64,000 bases of DNA from Elstera cyanobacteriorum (GCF_002251735.1 NZ_NOXS01000035.1:4814-68813); one strand, 5' to 3'; positions 48,217 to 56,796 are shown, counted from the first letter of the stretch. Numbers and translations: made by a program. Notes: generated from the letters alone by a model not told the origin.

Positions 48217-48885
48217 TTAGAACTTATAGCCAAGCCCGATACCAACGATCCACGGGTCGATATCGACCTTCGCGGTCGTCGGGATCGCCTTGGCGGCAGA
48301 GACATGGGCGGTGGTCTTCAGGAAGATCTTCTTCACATCGAGGTTGGCGTACCAATTGCCGCCCACATTGACATCAACCCCCGCCTGCAGCGCATAGCCG
48401 AAGTTATCGTCATAGCGGATGCCCGAATGCTGGGAGCCGTTCTTGGCATCGTAGAAGATCGTGTAGTTGATCCCAGCGCCGACATAGGGGTTGATCCGCT
48501 CGGTCGGCAGGAAGTGCCATTGCGCCGTCAGGGTCGGCGGCAGCAGACGCACGGTGCCGAGATGCGTATCGCCGACGATGGAGCTCTTATCGGTCACGCT
48601 ATGGCGCGTCGTTCCGGCAATCAGTTCCAGCGAAAAGTTCGGCGTGAAGAAATAAGAGAAATCGACTTCCGGGATAAAGTCATTGCTGATATCGACCTTA
48701 CCGCCAACGGGGGCGCTGACCTTGCTCGATACATCCGGCAGCACGCCGAGGCCGCGCACACGCACCAGGAAGTCACCCGTCTTGAAGGTGCCCGGCTGGG
48801 CATCCTGCGCCTGGGCAGTCGATGCGAGCAGAAGCGCGCCGAGCGCAGCGGCAGCCGTTTTGGCGAAAATCGATTTGGTCGCCAT
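48217..48885 (-). CDS. ompW: OmpW-family outer-membrane protein
   Basis: A 222-residue beta-barrel protein with a signal peptide (MATKSIFAKTAAAALGALLL, cleavage near AQA-QD). OmpW marks are 'FLVRVRGLGVLPDVSS', 'NPYVGAGINYTIFYDAK' and the C-terminal 'DPWIVGIGLGYKF' ending in phenylalanine, as needed for barrel insertion. OmpW forms a narrow channel for small hydrophobic molecules and is often induced without oxygen. The ATG at 48885 has an AAGGGG site. An FNR-like box lies about 92 bases upstream. Confidence 0.93.
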   Translation of the reverse strand: MATKSIFAKTAAAALGALLLASTAQAQDAQPGTFKTGDFLVRVRGLGVLPDVSSKVSAPVGGKVDISNDFIPEVDFSYFFTPNFSLELIAGTTRHSVTDKSSIVGDTHLGTVRLLPPTLTAQWHFLPTERINPYVGAGINYTIFYDAKNGSQHSGIRYDDNFGYALQAGVDVNVGGNWYANLDVKKIFLKTTAHVSAAKAIPTTAKVDIDPWIVGIGLGYKF

Positions 48886-48976
48886 TATGAACCCCTTTTG
48901 GTGTTTTAAAAGCCTATGAGCCGCCCGTACCTGCGCCTCGATAGGGGGCAGCATATCCCTGTTTTTTTTAGGGGCA

Positions 48977-48990
48977 TTGACCTGCATCAA
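48977..48990. promoter_or_regulatory. FNR/Anr-type anaerobox upstream of ompW
   Basis: TTGACCTGCATCAA matches the FNR consensus TTGAT-N4-ATCAA with a single mismatch. It sits about 92 bases before the OmpW-like start, a suitable position for activation. OmpW is FNR-controlled in enterobacteria. Confidence 0.6.
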
Positions 48991-49018
48991 CGGCAGGGGG
49001 CGCGGGCTAGGCCTGCGG

Positions 49019-49792
49019 TTATTCGTCGCGCTCGACCGTCAAGGTCACCGTATCCGCCGACAGCCGGGCATGATTGACGCTGATCGGGCGGCCCAGCGGG
49101 TCGCAGTCGATCCCCCAGGTTACCAAGAGGGGGCGCCCCCGTCGCAGCCCCAGGGCCTTGGCCTCAGTCGGCGTTGTCAGGCGGGCGGTGATCCGCGTTT
49201 CCGCCCGGGTATAATCAGCCAGCCCTCCCGCGCGCAGGGCCTGCGTCACCGATCCCAAACGCAGAAAATCCGGCCCCAGATCGGGAAAGCGGTCGGCGGG
49301 CAGGAAATGTTCGTTGAGGGTCACGGGCTTGCCGTCAATCCGGGTCAGGTAGTTTAGGCGCCACACCTCGGCCGCCTGGGTCAACCGCAAGGCCTTGACT
49401 ACAGCGCGCGGGGCTGCAACCCGGTCGGCCGTCATCGCCTCCCGCTGCGGATGATGGCCCTGGCGCCGCAGATTATCGGTCAGGCGCGTGCGCGGGCCAA
49501 CGCGATATTCAAGCCCCGTATCGCGCAAAAAGACACCCCGGCCCTGGTGCGAGACGACCAAGCCCAAATCGGCCAGATGCCCCACGGCCTGACGGACCGT
49601 ATGGCGGTTAACGGCAAACCGCGCTGCCAATTGGGCTTCGGTCGGCAGCCGTCCAGCGGGGGCAAACCTGCCGTCGCGAATATCCTCTTGCAAGGCTGCC
49701 GCGATCTTCTGCCATACTGCCTGCCGCACCCTGGTCGCTCCCCCCGGATTGATCTGGCCCGTGCCGGTTCCGTTACCCGAGGTTATCGACAA
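49019..49792 (-). CDS. phnF: GntR/HutC-family regulator, PhnF-like
   Basis: A 257-residue regulator. The winged helix reads 'PTEAQLAARFAVNRHTVRQA' and 'VGHLADLGLVVSHQGRGVF', and the ligand domain is of UbiC/HutC type ('VWRLNYLTRIDGKPVTLNEH'). Similarity to PhnF and the divergent phnM make a role in phosphonate control likely. The start is uncertain: TTG at 49792 directly abuts the phnM ATG, and a GTG at 49729 is an alternative that still leaves the whole helix-turn-helix. Confidence 0.82.
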   Translation of the reverse strand: MSITSGNGTGTGQINPGGATRVRQAVWQKIAAALQEDIRDGRFAPAGRLPTEAQLAARFAVNRHTVRQAVGHLADLGLVVSHQGRGVFLRDTGLEYRVGPRTRLTDNLRRQGHHPQREAMTADRVAAPRAVVKALRLTQAAEVWRLNYLTRIDGKPVTLNEHFLPADRFPDLGPDFLRLGSVTQALRAGGLADYTRAETRITARLTTPTEAKALGLRRGRPLLVTWGIDCDPLGRPISVNHARLSADTVTLTVERDE

Positions 49793-50965
49793 ATGACACG
49801 CTTATCCAGGATCGCCGGTCCGACGATCCTGACCAATCTGCGCCTCTGCCTGCCGACCGATGTGGTTTCTGGGACAATTTCAATCGAAGATGGCCGCATC
49901 GCCGCCATCGATACGGGCCGCAGTTCGCTTGCGGCAGCGGAAGATTGCGGTGGCGATTACCTGCTGCCGGGCTTGATCGAGTTGCACACCGATAATCTCG
50001 AAAAGCATTTCACCCCCCGCCCCGGCGTTACCTGGCCCGCCCTGGCCGCTGTGATGAGCCACGACGCCCAGATGGCGGGCAGCGGCATTACAACGGTGCT
50101 GGATGCCCTGGCGTTGGGGGACGTGCGCGAAGGGTCGGACCGAATTCGGAGCCTCAAGACAATGGCCGACGCGATCCTGGCCGCCCGCGCCGACGATCTG
50201 ACCCGCGCCGAACATTTTCTGCATTTGCGCTGCGAAATCTCCTACCCCGATTTGATGGAATTGGTAGAACAATTGGCGATCCCGGAGGCGGTGAAGCTGG
50301 TCTCGATCATGGACCATACGCCGGGGCAACGGCAGTTCACCAACCTCGACAGCTATCGCAGTTTCTATAAGAAGAAATTCGGCCTCAGCGATGCTGAGAT
50401 GGCGGAATTTGAAGCCGCGACCGTGGAACGGCAGGCCCGCTACGCCGCCCCGCAGCGCGCCGCCGTGGTGGCGACCGCTCAGCGCCTGGGTCTCCCGCTC
50501 GCCAGCCATGACGACGCCAAGCCGGAGCATGTGGCCGAAGCGGCGGCGGAGGGAATGCGCATTGCCGAATTCCCGACGACGCTGGAGGCCGCCGACCTGT
50601 CGCGCAAGGCCGGAATGAAGCTGCTGATGGGCGCGCCGAACCTCGTGCGCGGCGGCTCTCACTCCGGCAATATCGCGGCGGCGGACCTTGCGGCGCGCGG
50701 ATGGCTCGATATTCTGTCCTCTGACTATATGCCGGTCAGCCTGCTGCAAGCGGTCTTCCTGCTCGCCCCGACCGAGGCCGACTTGCCCGCCGCCGTCGCC
50801 ACCGCGACCGCCACGCCCGCCGAGGCCGTGGGGTTACATGATCGCGGCAGCCTGACCCCCGGTAAACGGGCCGATCTGCTGCGCGTTAGACTGCATCGGA
50901 CCGGCGATGGGGCGGCCCTCCCCCTCGTGCAAGGTGTCTGGCGCGCTGGGCGGCGGGTGGCATGA
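49793..50965 (+). CDS. phnM: alpha-D-ribose 1-methylphosphonate 5-triphosphate diphosphatase
   Basis: A 390-residue amidohydrolase of the C-P lyase pathway. 'YLLPGLIELHTDNLEKHFTP' is the PhnM form of the metal-binding HxD/HxH motif, 'VSIMDHTPGQRQFTNLDSY' and 'LPLASHDDAKPEHVAEAA' are further family marks, and 'LSSDYMPVSLL' carries the last metal aspartate. It cleaves pyrophosphate from the triphosphate intermediate. The other C-P lyase genes are not in the window. Confidence 0.92.
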   Translation: MTRLSRIAGPTILTNLRLCLPTDVVSGTISIEDGRIAAIDTGRSSLAAAEDCGGDYLLPGLIELHTDNLEKHFTPRPGVTWPALAAVMSHDAQMAGSGITTVLDALALGDVREGSDRIRSLKTMADAILAARADDLTRAEHFLHLRCEISYPDLMELVEQLAIPEAVKLVSIMDHTPGQRQFTNLDSYRSFYKKKFGLSDAEMAEFEAATVERQARYAAPQRAAVVATAQRLGLPLASHDDAKPEHVAEAAAEGMRIAEFPTTLEAADLSRKAGMKLLMGAPNLVRGGSHSGNIAAADLAARGWLDILSSDYMPVSLLQAVFLLAPTEADLPAAVATATATPAEAVGLHDRGSLTPGKRADLLRVRLHRTGDGAALPLVQGVWRAGRRVA

Positions 50966-51642
50966 CGCCCCACCGCGTCGCCCTCTATTGGACCCCGCCC
51001 GACGCCAGCCCGCTCGCGGAGTTCGCCGCGCGCTGGCTAGGGCGCGATACCTTGGGTCGCTGGGTGCCGCCGCTGCGCCTTGGCTTCGATCCCGCCGCTT
51101 GGGAAGCGATGACGGAGGCACCGCGCCGCTATGGGTTCCATGCGACCCTGAAAGCACCGTTTCGGTTGGCAGAGAATGCGAGCCTGGAAGCCGTCGAACG
51201 CGCGGCAGAAGTCTTAGCGCGCCAACTGTCGCCGCTGCCGCTCGCCCTAACGGTGGAGGCGCTGGGGGCTTTCCTGGCCCTACGCCCCGTCGATCCGCCA
51301 GACGCGCTGGCCGCACTGGCCGGGCGCTGTGTTGAGGCGCTGGACCGTTTCCGCGCGCCCTTGACCGAAGCGGAGATCGCCAAACGCGGCCCCAATCTCT
51401 CGCCACGCCAGCAAGAGCATCTGCGGCGCTGGGGCTATCCCTATGTGTTCGACGATTTCCGCTTGCACCTCACGCTGACCGGGCCATTGGCGGAACCCAT
51501 CCGGGCGGATGTCCTGGCCCGCCTGCGCGCAGCCCTGACGCCGCTTTTGCCGCCCACAGCGCTATTGGCGGACCTTTGCCTTTTCATTGAACCCAAGCCG
51601 GGGGAACCGCTGGTGCTGTATCGGCGGATCGTTTTGGGTTAG
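50962..51642 (+). CDS. DUF1045 phosphonate-linked 2H phosphoesterase-like protein
   Basis: A 226-residue protein. Two His-x-Thr motifs, 'RRYGFHATLKAPFRL' and 'DFRLHLTLTGPL', identify the 2H phosphoesterase fold; DUF1045 proteins are regularly found in C-P lyase loci and may open cyclic phosphate sugars. Its ATG overlaps the phnM stop (ATGA), so both act in one pathway. Its stop overlaps the parE stop in TTAG. Confidence 0.85.
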   Translation: MTPHRVALYWTPPDASPLAEFAARWLGRDTLGRWVPPLRLGFDPAAWEAMTEAPRRYGFHATLKAPFRLAENASLEAVERAAEVLARQLSPLPLALTVEALGAFLALRPVDPPDALAALAGRCVEALDRFRAPLTEAEIAKRGPNLSPRQQEHLRRWGYPYVFDDFRLHLTLTGPLAEPIRADVLARLRAALTPLLPPTALLADLCLFIEPKPGEPLVLYRRIVLG

Positions 51643-51914
51643 CGCTGTTCGCGGGTGTGCCAAACTTGGAGAATATAGATAGTCTCCTGCCGCAAAGCAT
51701 ACCGGATTTCATAAGCCCCGATTACAAGACGTCGGACTTCAAGAGCCAAGACTGTCTCGACCCTCTGTCCCAACCTCGGCATGGACCGCAACCGCTGGGG
51801 CGCTTCGCGCAACGCCTGGACGACCCGTCGGGCAACGGCGGGATTATCCCATTTCAAAAATTCATTGAGCCGCTCGATGTCCTCAAGAGCCTGCTCGGTC
51901 CAAATAACAATCAT
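51639..51914 (-). CDS. RelE/ParE-family toxin
   Basis: A 91-residue protein starting 'MIVIWTEQALEDIERLNEFL', with 'LRSMPRLGQRVETVLALEVR' and 'YEIRYALRQETIYILQVWHT', the classic ParE fold. The start at 51914 overlaps the antitoxin stop (ATGA). ParE toxins poison DNA gyrase, RelE toxins cut mRNA; the short C-terminus favours ParE. Confidence 0.9.
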   Translation of the reverse strand: MIVIWTEQALEDIERLNEFLKWDNPAVARRVVQALREAPQRLRSMPRLGQRVETVLALEVRRLVIGAYEIRYALRQETIYILQVWHTREQR

Positions 51915-52186
51915 TTCGGCCTCGGACGCGGCAGGGGCGTATCGGTCCCAAGACTTGCCAGCCATGCCTGAACCTCAGCATCCTCGACATATTGCCCCGC
52001 ATCAATCTGCGCAATAGCCTTCAAGGTTAAGCGATACCGCTCCTCCTCATCCTCAACCCAGGCCGAGAGCGCCTGTCGGACGATGGCATCCGGCGACTGG
52101 TCCCGCTCGGCGGCCATGATCGCCAGCTTATCCGCCAAGGCCGCCGGGATCGCGGCGGTTAGCACCCGTGTTTCCGACTGAGCCAT
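51911..52186 (-). CDS. ribbon-helix-helix antitoxin (ParD/CopG type)
   Basis: A 91-residue protein. The N-terminal ribbon-helix-helix 'RVLTAAIPAALADKLAIMAA' is followed by 'SPDAIVRQALSAWVEDEEER' and a toxin-binding tail. A GGAGAGGG site precedes the ATG at 52186. It is first in the pair and should neutralise the toxin and repress the operon. Confidence 0.9.
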   Translation of the reverse strand: MAQSETRVLTAAIPAALADKLAIMAAERDQSPDAIVRQALSAWVEDEEERYRLTLKAIAQIDAGQYVEDAEVQAWLASLGTDTPLPRPRPK

Positions 52187-52244
52187 CACCCTCTCCTGCT
52201 TTTACAAAGCCCTGGGCAAGTATACGCGCGCGTAAGTGCTTTTC

Positions 52245-52694
52245 CTATCGGCGCACGGCAAAGAAACGGCGCAACTGCGCCGCCGCCGCCTGTTCGTGAA
52301 AGCCGCCGTAGGCTTCCGGTCGGTGCAGGCAGGTCGGTTGCTCGAAGAGGCGCGCGCCATGCTCCACCGCCCCGCCCTTCGGATCATAGGCGGCGAAATA
52401 AACGCGGCGCAGGCGGAAATGGCTGATCGCCCCGGCACACATCGGGCAAGGCTCTAGCGTCACATAAAGATCGCAACCGGTCAGCCGGGGGGAGCCGAGG
52501 GCGGCAGCGGCGGCCCTCAGCGCCAGCAGTTCGGCGTGGGCGGAGGCATCGGCCAGTTCCTCCGTCCGATTACCCGCCGCAGCGATAATCGCCCCGCCCG
52601 GCGCGACGACGACGGCACCCACCGGCACCTCGCCGCGCGCCGCCGCCGCCTCAGCCTCGGCAAAGGCACGGTCCCAATAGGGGGAGGCGGGCAT
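52245..52694 (-). CDS. tadA: tRNA adenosine-34 deaminase
   Basis: A 149-residue zinc enzyme that converts adenosine 34 to inosine in tRNA-Arg. The catalytic motif is 'DASAHAELLALRAAAAAL' (His/Glu), and the zinc cysteines are in 'VTLEPCPMCAGAISHFRLRR'. The C-terminal 'EQPTCLHRPEAYGGFHEQAA' is as in bacterial TadA. It follows the 3-hydroxybutyrate dehydrogenase stop by five bases. Confidence 0.92.
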   Translation of the reverse strand: MPASPYWDRAFAEAEAAAARGEVPVGAVVVAPGGAIIAAAGNRTEELADASAHAELLALRAAAAALGSPRLTGCDLYVTLEPCPMCAGAISHFRLRRVYFAAYDPKGGAVEHGARLFEQPTCLHRPEAYGGFHEQAAAAQLRRFFAVRR

Positions 52695-52699
52695 CGGGA

Positions 52700-53482
52700 C
52701 TATTGGGCCGTCCAGCCGCCATCCATCGGCAAGGTGATCCCGGTGATCTGATCCGCAGCGGGGGAGCTGAGGAAAACGGCCAGGGCGCCCAGTTGATCGG
52801 TTTCGGCAAACGCCATCGACGGCTGCTTTTCGCCCAGCAGTTTCTTGCGGGCTTCATCGACCGAAATGCCTTCGGCGGCGGCGCGGGCGTCGATCTGCTT
52901 CTGCACCAGCGGCGTCGCAACCCAGCCGGGGGCGATGGCATTGCAGGTGACCCCGCTGCCCGCGAGTTCGAGGGCAACCACCTTGGTCATGCCGACGATG
53001 CCGTGCTTCGCCGCGACATAGGCAACCTTGTGGACGGAGCCGACCAGCCCGTGAACGGAGGCGGTATTGATGATCCGGCCCCACCCCGCCGCCTTCATCG
53101 CCGGAATAGCGAGGCGCGAGGCGTGGAACGCGCTGGACAGGTTGATCGCGATCACCGCATCCCACTTATCGACCGGAAACGCTTCGGTCGGTGCCGTGTG
53201 CTGAATGCCGGCGTTATTGATCAGAATATCGACCAGGCCGAATTTGGCGGCGGCGGTCTTCATCATATCTTCAATATCGGCAACGCGCGACAGATCGGCG
53301 CCATGATAGTCGACGCCGACCTTATAGGTGGTTTCGATATGACGGCGCAGATCGGCGATTTCCTCCGCCGCGCCAAAGCCGTTCAGCATGATATTTGCCC
53401 CGGCTTCCGCCAGTTTTAGGGCCATGCCGCGCCCGATGCCGCTGGTCGATCCGGTTACAAGCGCATTTTTGCCTTTTAACAT
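52700..53482 (-). CDS. bdhA: 3-hydroxybutyrate dehydrogenase
   Basis: A 260-residue short-chain dehydrogenase. The NAD site is 'ALVTGSTSGIGRGMALKLAE', the catalytic serine is in 'IINTASVHGLVGSVHKVAYV', the YxxxK pair is 'YVAAKHG', and 'PGWVATPLVQKQI' is typical of D-3-hydroxybutyrate enzymes. It interconverts 3-hydroxybutyrate and acetoacetate and would mobilise polyhydroxybutyrate. Confidence 0.93.
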   Translation of the reverse strand: MLKGKNALVTGSTSGIGRGMALKLAEAGANIMLNGFGAAEEIADLRRHIETTYKVGVDYHGADLSRVADIEDMMKTAAAKFGLVDILINNAGIQHTAPTEAFPVDKWDAVIAINLSSAFHASRLAIPAMKAAGWGRIINTASVHGLVGSVHKVAYVAAKHGIVGMTKVVALELAGSGVTCNAIAPGWVATPLVQKQIDARAAAEGISVDEARKKLLGEKQPSMAFAETDQLGALAVFLSSPAADQITGITLPMDGGWTAQ

Positions 53483-53543
53483 GCTGAATGAACTCCCCTA
53501 TCAAGCAGTTGTCGCAGCATAGCGTTCGGCCTAATCTTGCGCC

Positions 53544-54269
53544 ATGACGAAGAACCCTTCCCGGCCGCTCATCGGCCTGACGCTCGATTCCGAACCCGCT
53601 GGCGGCTGGGCTAAGCAGCCCTGGTACGCCATCCGCCAAAATTACTGCGATGCCATCGCCGCAGCGGGCGGTTTGCCGGTCTGCCTGCCGCACGAACCGG
53701 ACTTGGCTTTGCAGTATCTAGACCATATCGACGGCGTGGTCGTGACCGGCGGGGCGTTCGATGTCGATCCCAGCCTCTTCGGGGCCAGCGTCAAGCACGC
53801 AACCGTGACGACCAAAGACCGCCGCACCGCCTTCGAACTAGCGCTGATGAAGGGGCTGCTGGCGAAAGACCTGCCGATCCTGGGCATTTGCGGTGGTCAG
53901 CAACTGCTGGCGGTCGCCCTCGGCGGCACGCTGATCCAACACATCCCGGACGAGCTTCCGTCCGATATTCCGCACGAACAGCCCAATCCGCGCACCGAAG
54001 CCGGGCACGAGGTGATCGTGAGCGAAAATACGCTGCTGCACCGCATCGTCGGGCAGGTCCGCATTCCGGTGAACAGCGCCCATCATCAAGCGGTGAAAGC
54101 GGTTCCGGCGCATATCACGGTCAATGCTTCCGCCCCCGATGGGGTGATCGAAGGCATCGAAGACCCGGCCCGGCGCTTCTGCTTGGGCGTGCAATGGCAC
54201 CCGGAATATCATATTTCCCCGGCTGACCGCGCCATCTTCGATGCGCTGATCGCGGCGGCTGCGGCATGA
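53544..54269 (+). CDS. gamma-glutamyl-GABA hydrolase family protein (class I amidotransferase fold)
   Basis: A 241-residue peptidase C26 protein. The nucleophile elbow is 'ILGICGGQQLLAVALGG' (Cys), and the His/Glu pair lies in 'CLGVQWHPEYHI'. Relatives such as PuuD cleave gamma-glutamyl-GABA in putrescine breakdown. No other puu gene is nearby; instead it overlaps an rRNA pseudouridine synthase gene by ATGA, so the role may differ. Confidence 0.88.
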   Translation: MTKNPSRPLIGLTLDSEPAGGWAKQPWYAIRQNYCDAIAAAGGLPVCLPHEPDLALQYLDHIDGVVVTGGAFDVDPSLFGASVKHATVTTKDRRTAFELALMKGLLAKDLPILGICGGQQLLAVALGGTLIQHIPDELPSDIPHEQPNPRTEAGHEVIVSENTLLHRIVGQVRIPVNSAHHQAVKAVPAHITVNASAPDGVIEGIEDPARRFCLGVQWHPEYHISPADRAIFDALIAAAAA

Positions 54270-55264
54270 GCGAGACGGAGAAGGACGGCGAGCGTATCGC
54301 CAAACGCATCGCCCGCGCGGGGATCTGCTCCCGCCGCGATGCCGAAAAATTAATCGAAGACGGGCGCGTCTCAGTCAATGGCAAGGTGTTGACGACCCCG
54401 GCGCATCTGGTTGTTCCCGGCGACAAGATCAGCGTCGATGGCACGCTGCTGCCGGAAAAGGAACCGACCCGCCTGTGGCGGTATTATAAACCCGCCGGGC
54501 TGGTGACGACGCACCGTGACCCGCAGGGCCGCCCCACCCTGTTCGAAAAGCTGCCGGAAGATATGCCGCGCGTCATTTCGGTCGGGCGGCTCGATCTGAC
54601 CTCCGAAGGACTGCTGCTGCTGACCAACGATGGCGAGCTTGCCCGGCGGCTGGAACTGCCCGCCACCGGCTGGATTCGCCGCTACCGCGTGCGCGTGCAC
54701 GGCGAAGTCGATGAAACCGCCCTCGCCGCCCTCGCCCAAGGGGTGACGGTGGAAGGCGTGCGCTATGGTCCCATCGATGCCGTGTTGGAAAAGCGCCAGG
54801 GCGCCGCGAACGCCTGGATTAGCGTTGGACTTACCGAGGGCAAGAATCGCGAAATCCGCCGCGTCATGGCCCATCTTGGCTATCGCGTCACCCGGCTGAT
54901 CCGCATTGCCTACGGCCCGTTCCAATTAGGGTATCTCAACGAAGGGGCGGTCGAGGAAGTGCCGCCGCGCGTGCTGCGCGATCAATTGGGCCGGGGCGAT
55001 AAGGCCCCGCGCGCGCCCATCGCCCGCCGCCCGGCAGCCCCCGACGCGCCGCCCGCCAAGCGCCCGCAGCGGCGGCCCGAGGCTGCGGAAAAGCCAGACG
55101 GTCCCGGGATGGGTTGGGAAGCCAAAAAGCGCGCGGTCGCCAAGGCTAAAGCCGCCACCCGTCCAGGGGCAAAGCCCAGCGGCAGCAAACCTTCGGCGGG
55201 GCGATCCGGGGGGGATCGACCAGCAGGCGGTAAGCCGGGGCCGCGCCGTCCCTCGGGACGCTAA
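54266..55264 (+). CDS. rluB: rRNA pseudouridine synthase, RluB/RsuA type
   Basis: A 332-residue enzyme. An S4 domain (residues about 10-60, 'GICSRRDAEKLIEDGRVSVN') precedes the synthase domain with catalytic 'ISVGRLDLTSEGLLLLTND' and 'LTEGKNREIRRVMAHLGY'. A lysine/proline/arginine-rich tail of about 90 residues follows, presumably RNA-binding. It modifies uridine 2605 of 23S rRNA if orthologous to RluB. It is coupled to the hydrolase gene before it and followed by rsmD three bases later. Confidence 0.9.
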   Translation: MSETEKDGERIAKRIARAGICSRRDAEKLIEDGRVSVNGKVLTTPAHLVVPGDKISVDGTLLPEKEPTRLWRYYKPAGLVTTHRDPQGRPTLFEKLPEDMPRVISVGRLDLTSEGLLLLTNDGELARRLELPATGWIRRYRVRVHGEVDETALAALAQGVTVEGVRYGPIDAVLEKRQGAANAWISVGLTEGKNREIRRVMAHLGYRVTRLIRIAYGPFQLGYLNEGAVEEVPPRVLRDQLGRGDKAPRAPIARRPAAPDAPPAKRPQRRPEAAEKPDGPGMGWEAKKRAVAKAKAATRPGAKPSGSKPSAGRSGGDRPAGGKPGPRRPSGR

Positions 55265-55267
55265 CCG

Positions 55268-55828
55268 ATGCGGATTATCGGCGGGCGCTGGCGCGGGCGG
55301 CGGTTGCTCGCGCCGACCGGGAAGGACGTGCGGCCAACGGCAGACCGCACGCGGGAGGCTTTGTTCAACATCCTCGCCCATGCGCCGCTCGGGCAAGCCC
55401 CGCTTGGCGGGTCGCTATGGGTCGATGTGTTTTGCGGCACCGGGGCGGTTGGGCTAGAGGCGTTATCGCGCGGGGCGGAAGCCTGCGTGTTCATCGATAA
55501 GGACGTCAGCTTCGCGCGGTCGAACGCCACGGCGCTCGGCGCCGTACCGCCGCTGCTGCAAACCGATGCCGCCCGCCTGCCTGCCTGCCCCTTGCCGCGC
55601 CCTGCGGATTTTGTGTTTCTCGATCCGCCTTATGGCCGCGACCTGCTGGCCCCGGCGCTCGACGCCTTACGCGCGGGCGGCTGGCTGGCCCCGACGGCAT
55701 TGCTGATCCTGGAAAGCGCCGCCAGCGAAACGATTAACCTGCCCGCCGCCTTCCGGCTGTACGAGGCGCGGGCCTATGGCGCGGCGAAACTTTGGTTCGT
55801 CGGGCAAACCCAAGGGGAAAACGCATGA
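55268..55828 (+). CDS. rsmD: 16S rRNA guanine-966 N2-methyltransferase
   Basis: A 186-residue methyltransferase. 'MRIIGGRWRGRRLLAPTG' and 'RPTADRTREALFNIL' are the RsmD N-terminus, motif I is 'WVDVFCGTGAVGLEALSRG', and the catalytic motif is 'FVFLDPPYGRDLL'. It acts on the assembled 30S subunit. It lies three bases after rluB, and its stop overlaps the next gene. Confidence 0.95.
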   Translation: MRIIGGRWRGRRLLAPTGKDVRPTADRTREALFNILAHAPLGQAPLGGSLWVDVFCGTGAVGLEALSRGAEACVFIDKDVSFARSNATALGAVPPLLQTDAARLPACPLPRPADFVFLDPPYGRDLLAPALDALRAGGWLAPTALLILESAASETINLPAAFRLYEARAYGAAKLWFVGQTQGENA

Positions 55829-56220
55829 GCCTCCACAGCGAGCATACCGGTCGCGCCGCGATTGAATATCCCGTGCAAAAGCAGCTTGAAGCCTATAACG
55901 CCCGCGATATCGACGCGTTCATGGAATGGTGGGCGAAAGACTGCCAATGCTTCCTATTTCCCGATCAGCCGCTGGCGCGCGGTACGGCAGAAATTCGCGC
56001 CCGTTATATCGCCCGGTTTGAAGAGCCGAACCTGCACGCCACTGTTCGCAACCGCCTGATCGTTGGCAATCTGGTGATTGATGACGAGTTCATCACCCGT
56101 ACCTTCCCGGACGGCCCCGGCACCATCGAAACCATCGCGATGTATGAAATCGAAGACGGCAAGATCGCCCGCGCGTGGTTCAAGATGGGCACGCCGCAGC
56201 TTGATTCGGTGAAAGCCTAA
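55825..56220 (+). CDS. SnoaL-like / NTF2-fold protein
   Basis: A 131-residue protein with the NTF2-like pattern: 'VQKQLEAYNARDIDAFMEWW' at the start, 'RGTAEIRARYIARFEEPNLH' in the middle and 'IAMYEIEDGKIARAWFKMGT' at the end. This fold covers small hydrolases, isomerases and ketosteroid-type binding proteins; the role is unknown. Its ATG overlaps the rsmD stop, with an AAGGGG site. Confidence 0.82.
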   Translation: MSLHSEHTGRAAIEYPVQKQLEAYNARDIDAFMEWWAKDCQCFLFPDQPLARGTAEIRARYIARFEEPNLHATVRNRLIVGNLVIDDEFITRTFPDGPGTIETIAMYEIEDGKIARAWFKMGTPQLDSVKA

Positions 56221-56227
56221 CCTAAAC

Positions 56228-56259
56228 AAAAACCCCCGACCGTTAGGCCGGGGGTTTTT
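56228..56259. terminator. bidirectional terminator
   Basis: AACCCCCG/CGGGGGTT with a 10-base loop is flanked by A-rich and T-rich runs on its two sides, so it can end both the rluB-rsmD-SnoaL transcript and the convergent small secreted protein gene. Confidence 0.8.
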
Positions 56260-56280
56260 CGTCAACCGAACGGTCGAAGC

Positions 56281-56601
56281 TTACTTCACCTTATCGGTAT
56301 AGTATTGGATCGCAGCCGTGTTCTTCGCATCCTTGCAGCCCAGCGAGTAGGCCTGGACACGGGCATCGCCCCGGGTCTTGGTTTCCGTCGAGAGGATACC
56401 GCCGACCAGCAGATCACCGGCCGAAGCGGCCGCGATCAGACCGACCTTGTTTTCCTGGGCCTGCGACAGGGCACCATTGCACACGCCGGTCACCTGAGCG
56501 CCTTCGTGGATCTTGTTGAAATCAGCCGACTGGGCAAAAGCCCCCGAAGCAACCGAGGCCAGCAAAGCAGCAGCGGCAACAGTCTTCATCATGGCGCGCA
56601 T
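56281..56601 (-). CDS. small secreted protein, unknown
   Basis: A 106-residue protein with a signal peptide (MKTVAAAALLASVASGAFA, mature protein from QSADFN). The mature part has two cysteines (in 'GVCNGAL' and 'LGCKDAKN') that may pair. An AAAGGTG site precedes the ATG at 56601. No family is recognised; it resembles small periplasmic proteins of lineage-specific distribution. Confidence 0.65.
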   Translation of the reverse strand: MRAMMKTVAAAALLASVASGAFAQSADFNKIHEGAQVTGVCNGALSQAQENKVGLIAAASAGDLLVGGILSTETKTRGDARVQAYSLGCKDAKNTAAIQYYTDKVK

Positions 56602-56741
56602 CAGAACACCTTTACCTGTTGTGGGTTACCCGAGACGAGCCTGCAAACGACCCCGCCCCGGACAACCGGACCTAATCCCATATCCCTCAATAGCCCGATT
56701 CGCCCCCGGGCGTAAAGCTGCAAACGTGTAATAACAGGGAA

Positions 56742-56769
56742 TTGCGCTTGGCGCTGTTGCCGCTATGCT
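56742..56769 (+). promoter_or_regulatory. candidate promoter of the aminotransferase gene
   Basis: TTGCGC (56742-56747) and TATGCT (56764-56769), spaced 16 bases, lie 27 bases before the ATG. The match to the housekeeping consensus is moderate. Confidence 0.4.
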
Positions 56770-56796
56770 GCACCCCCTGTTGCAAGAGGGGTCAGA

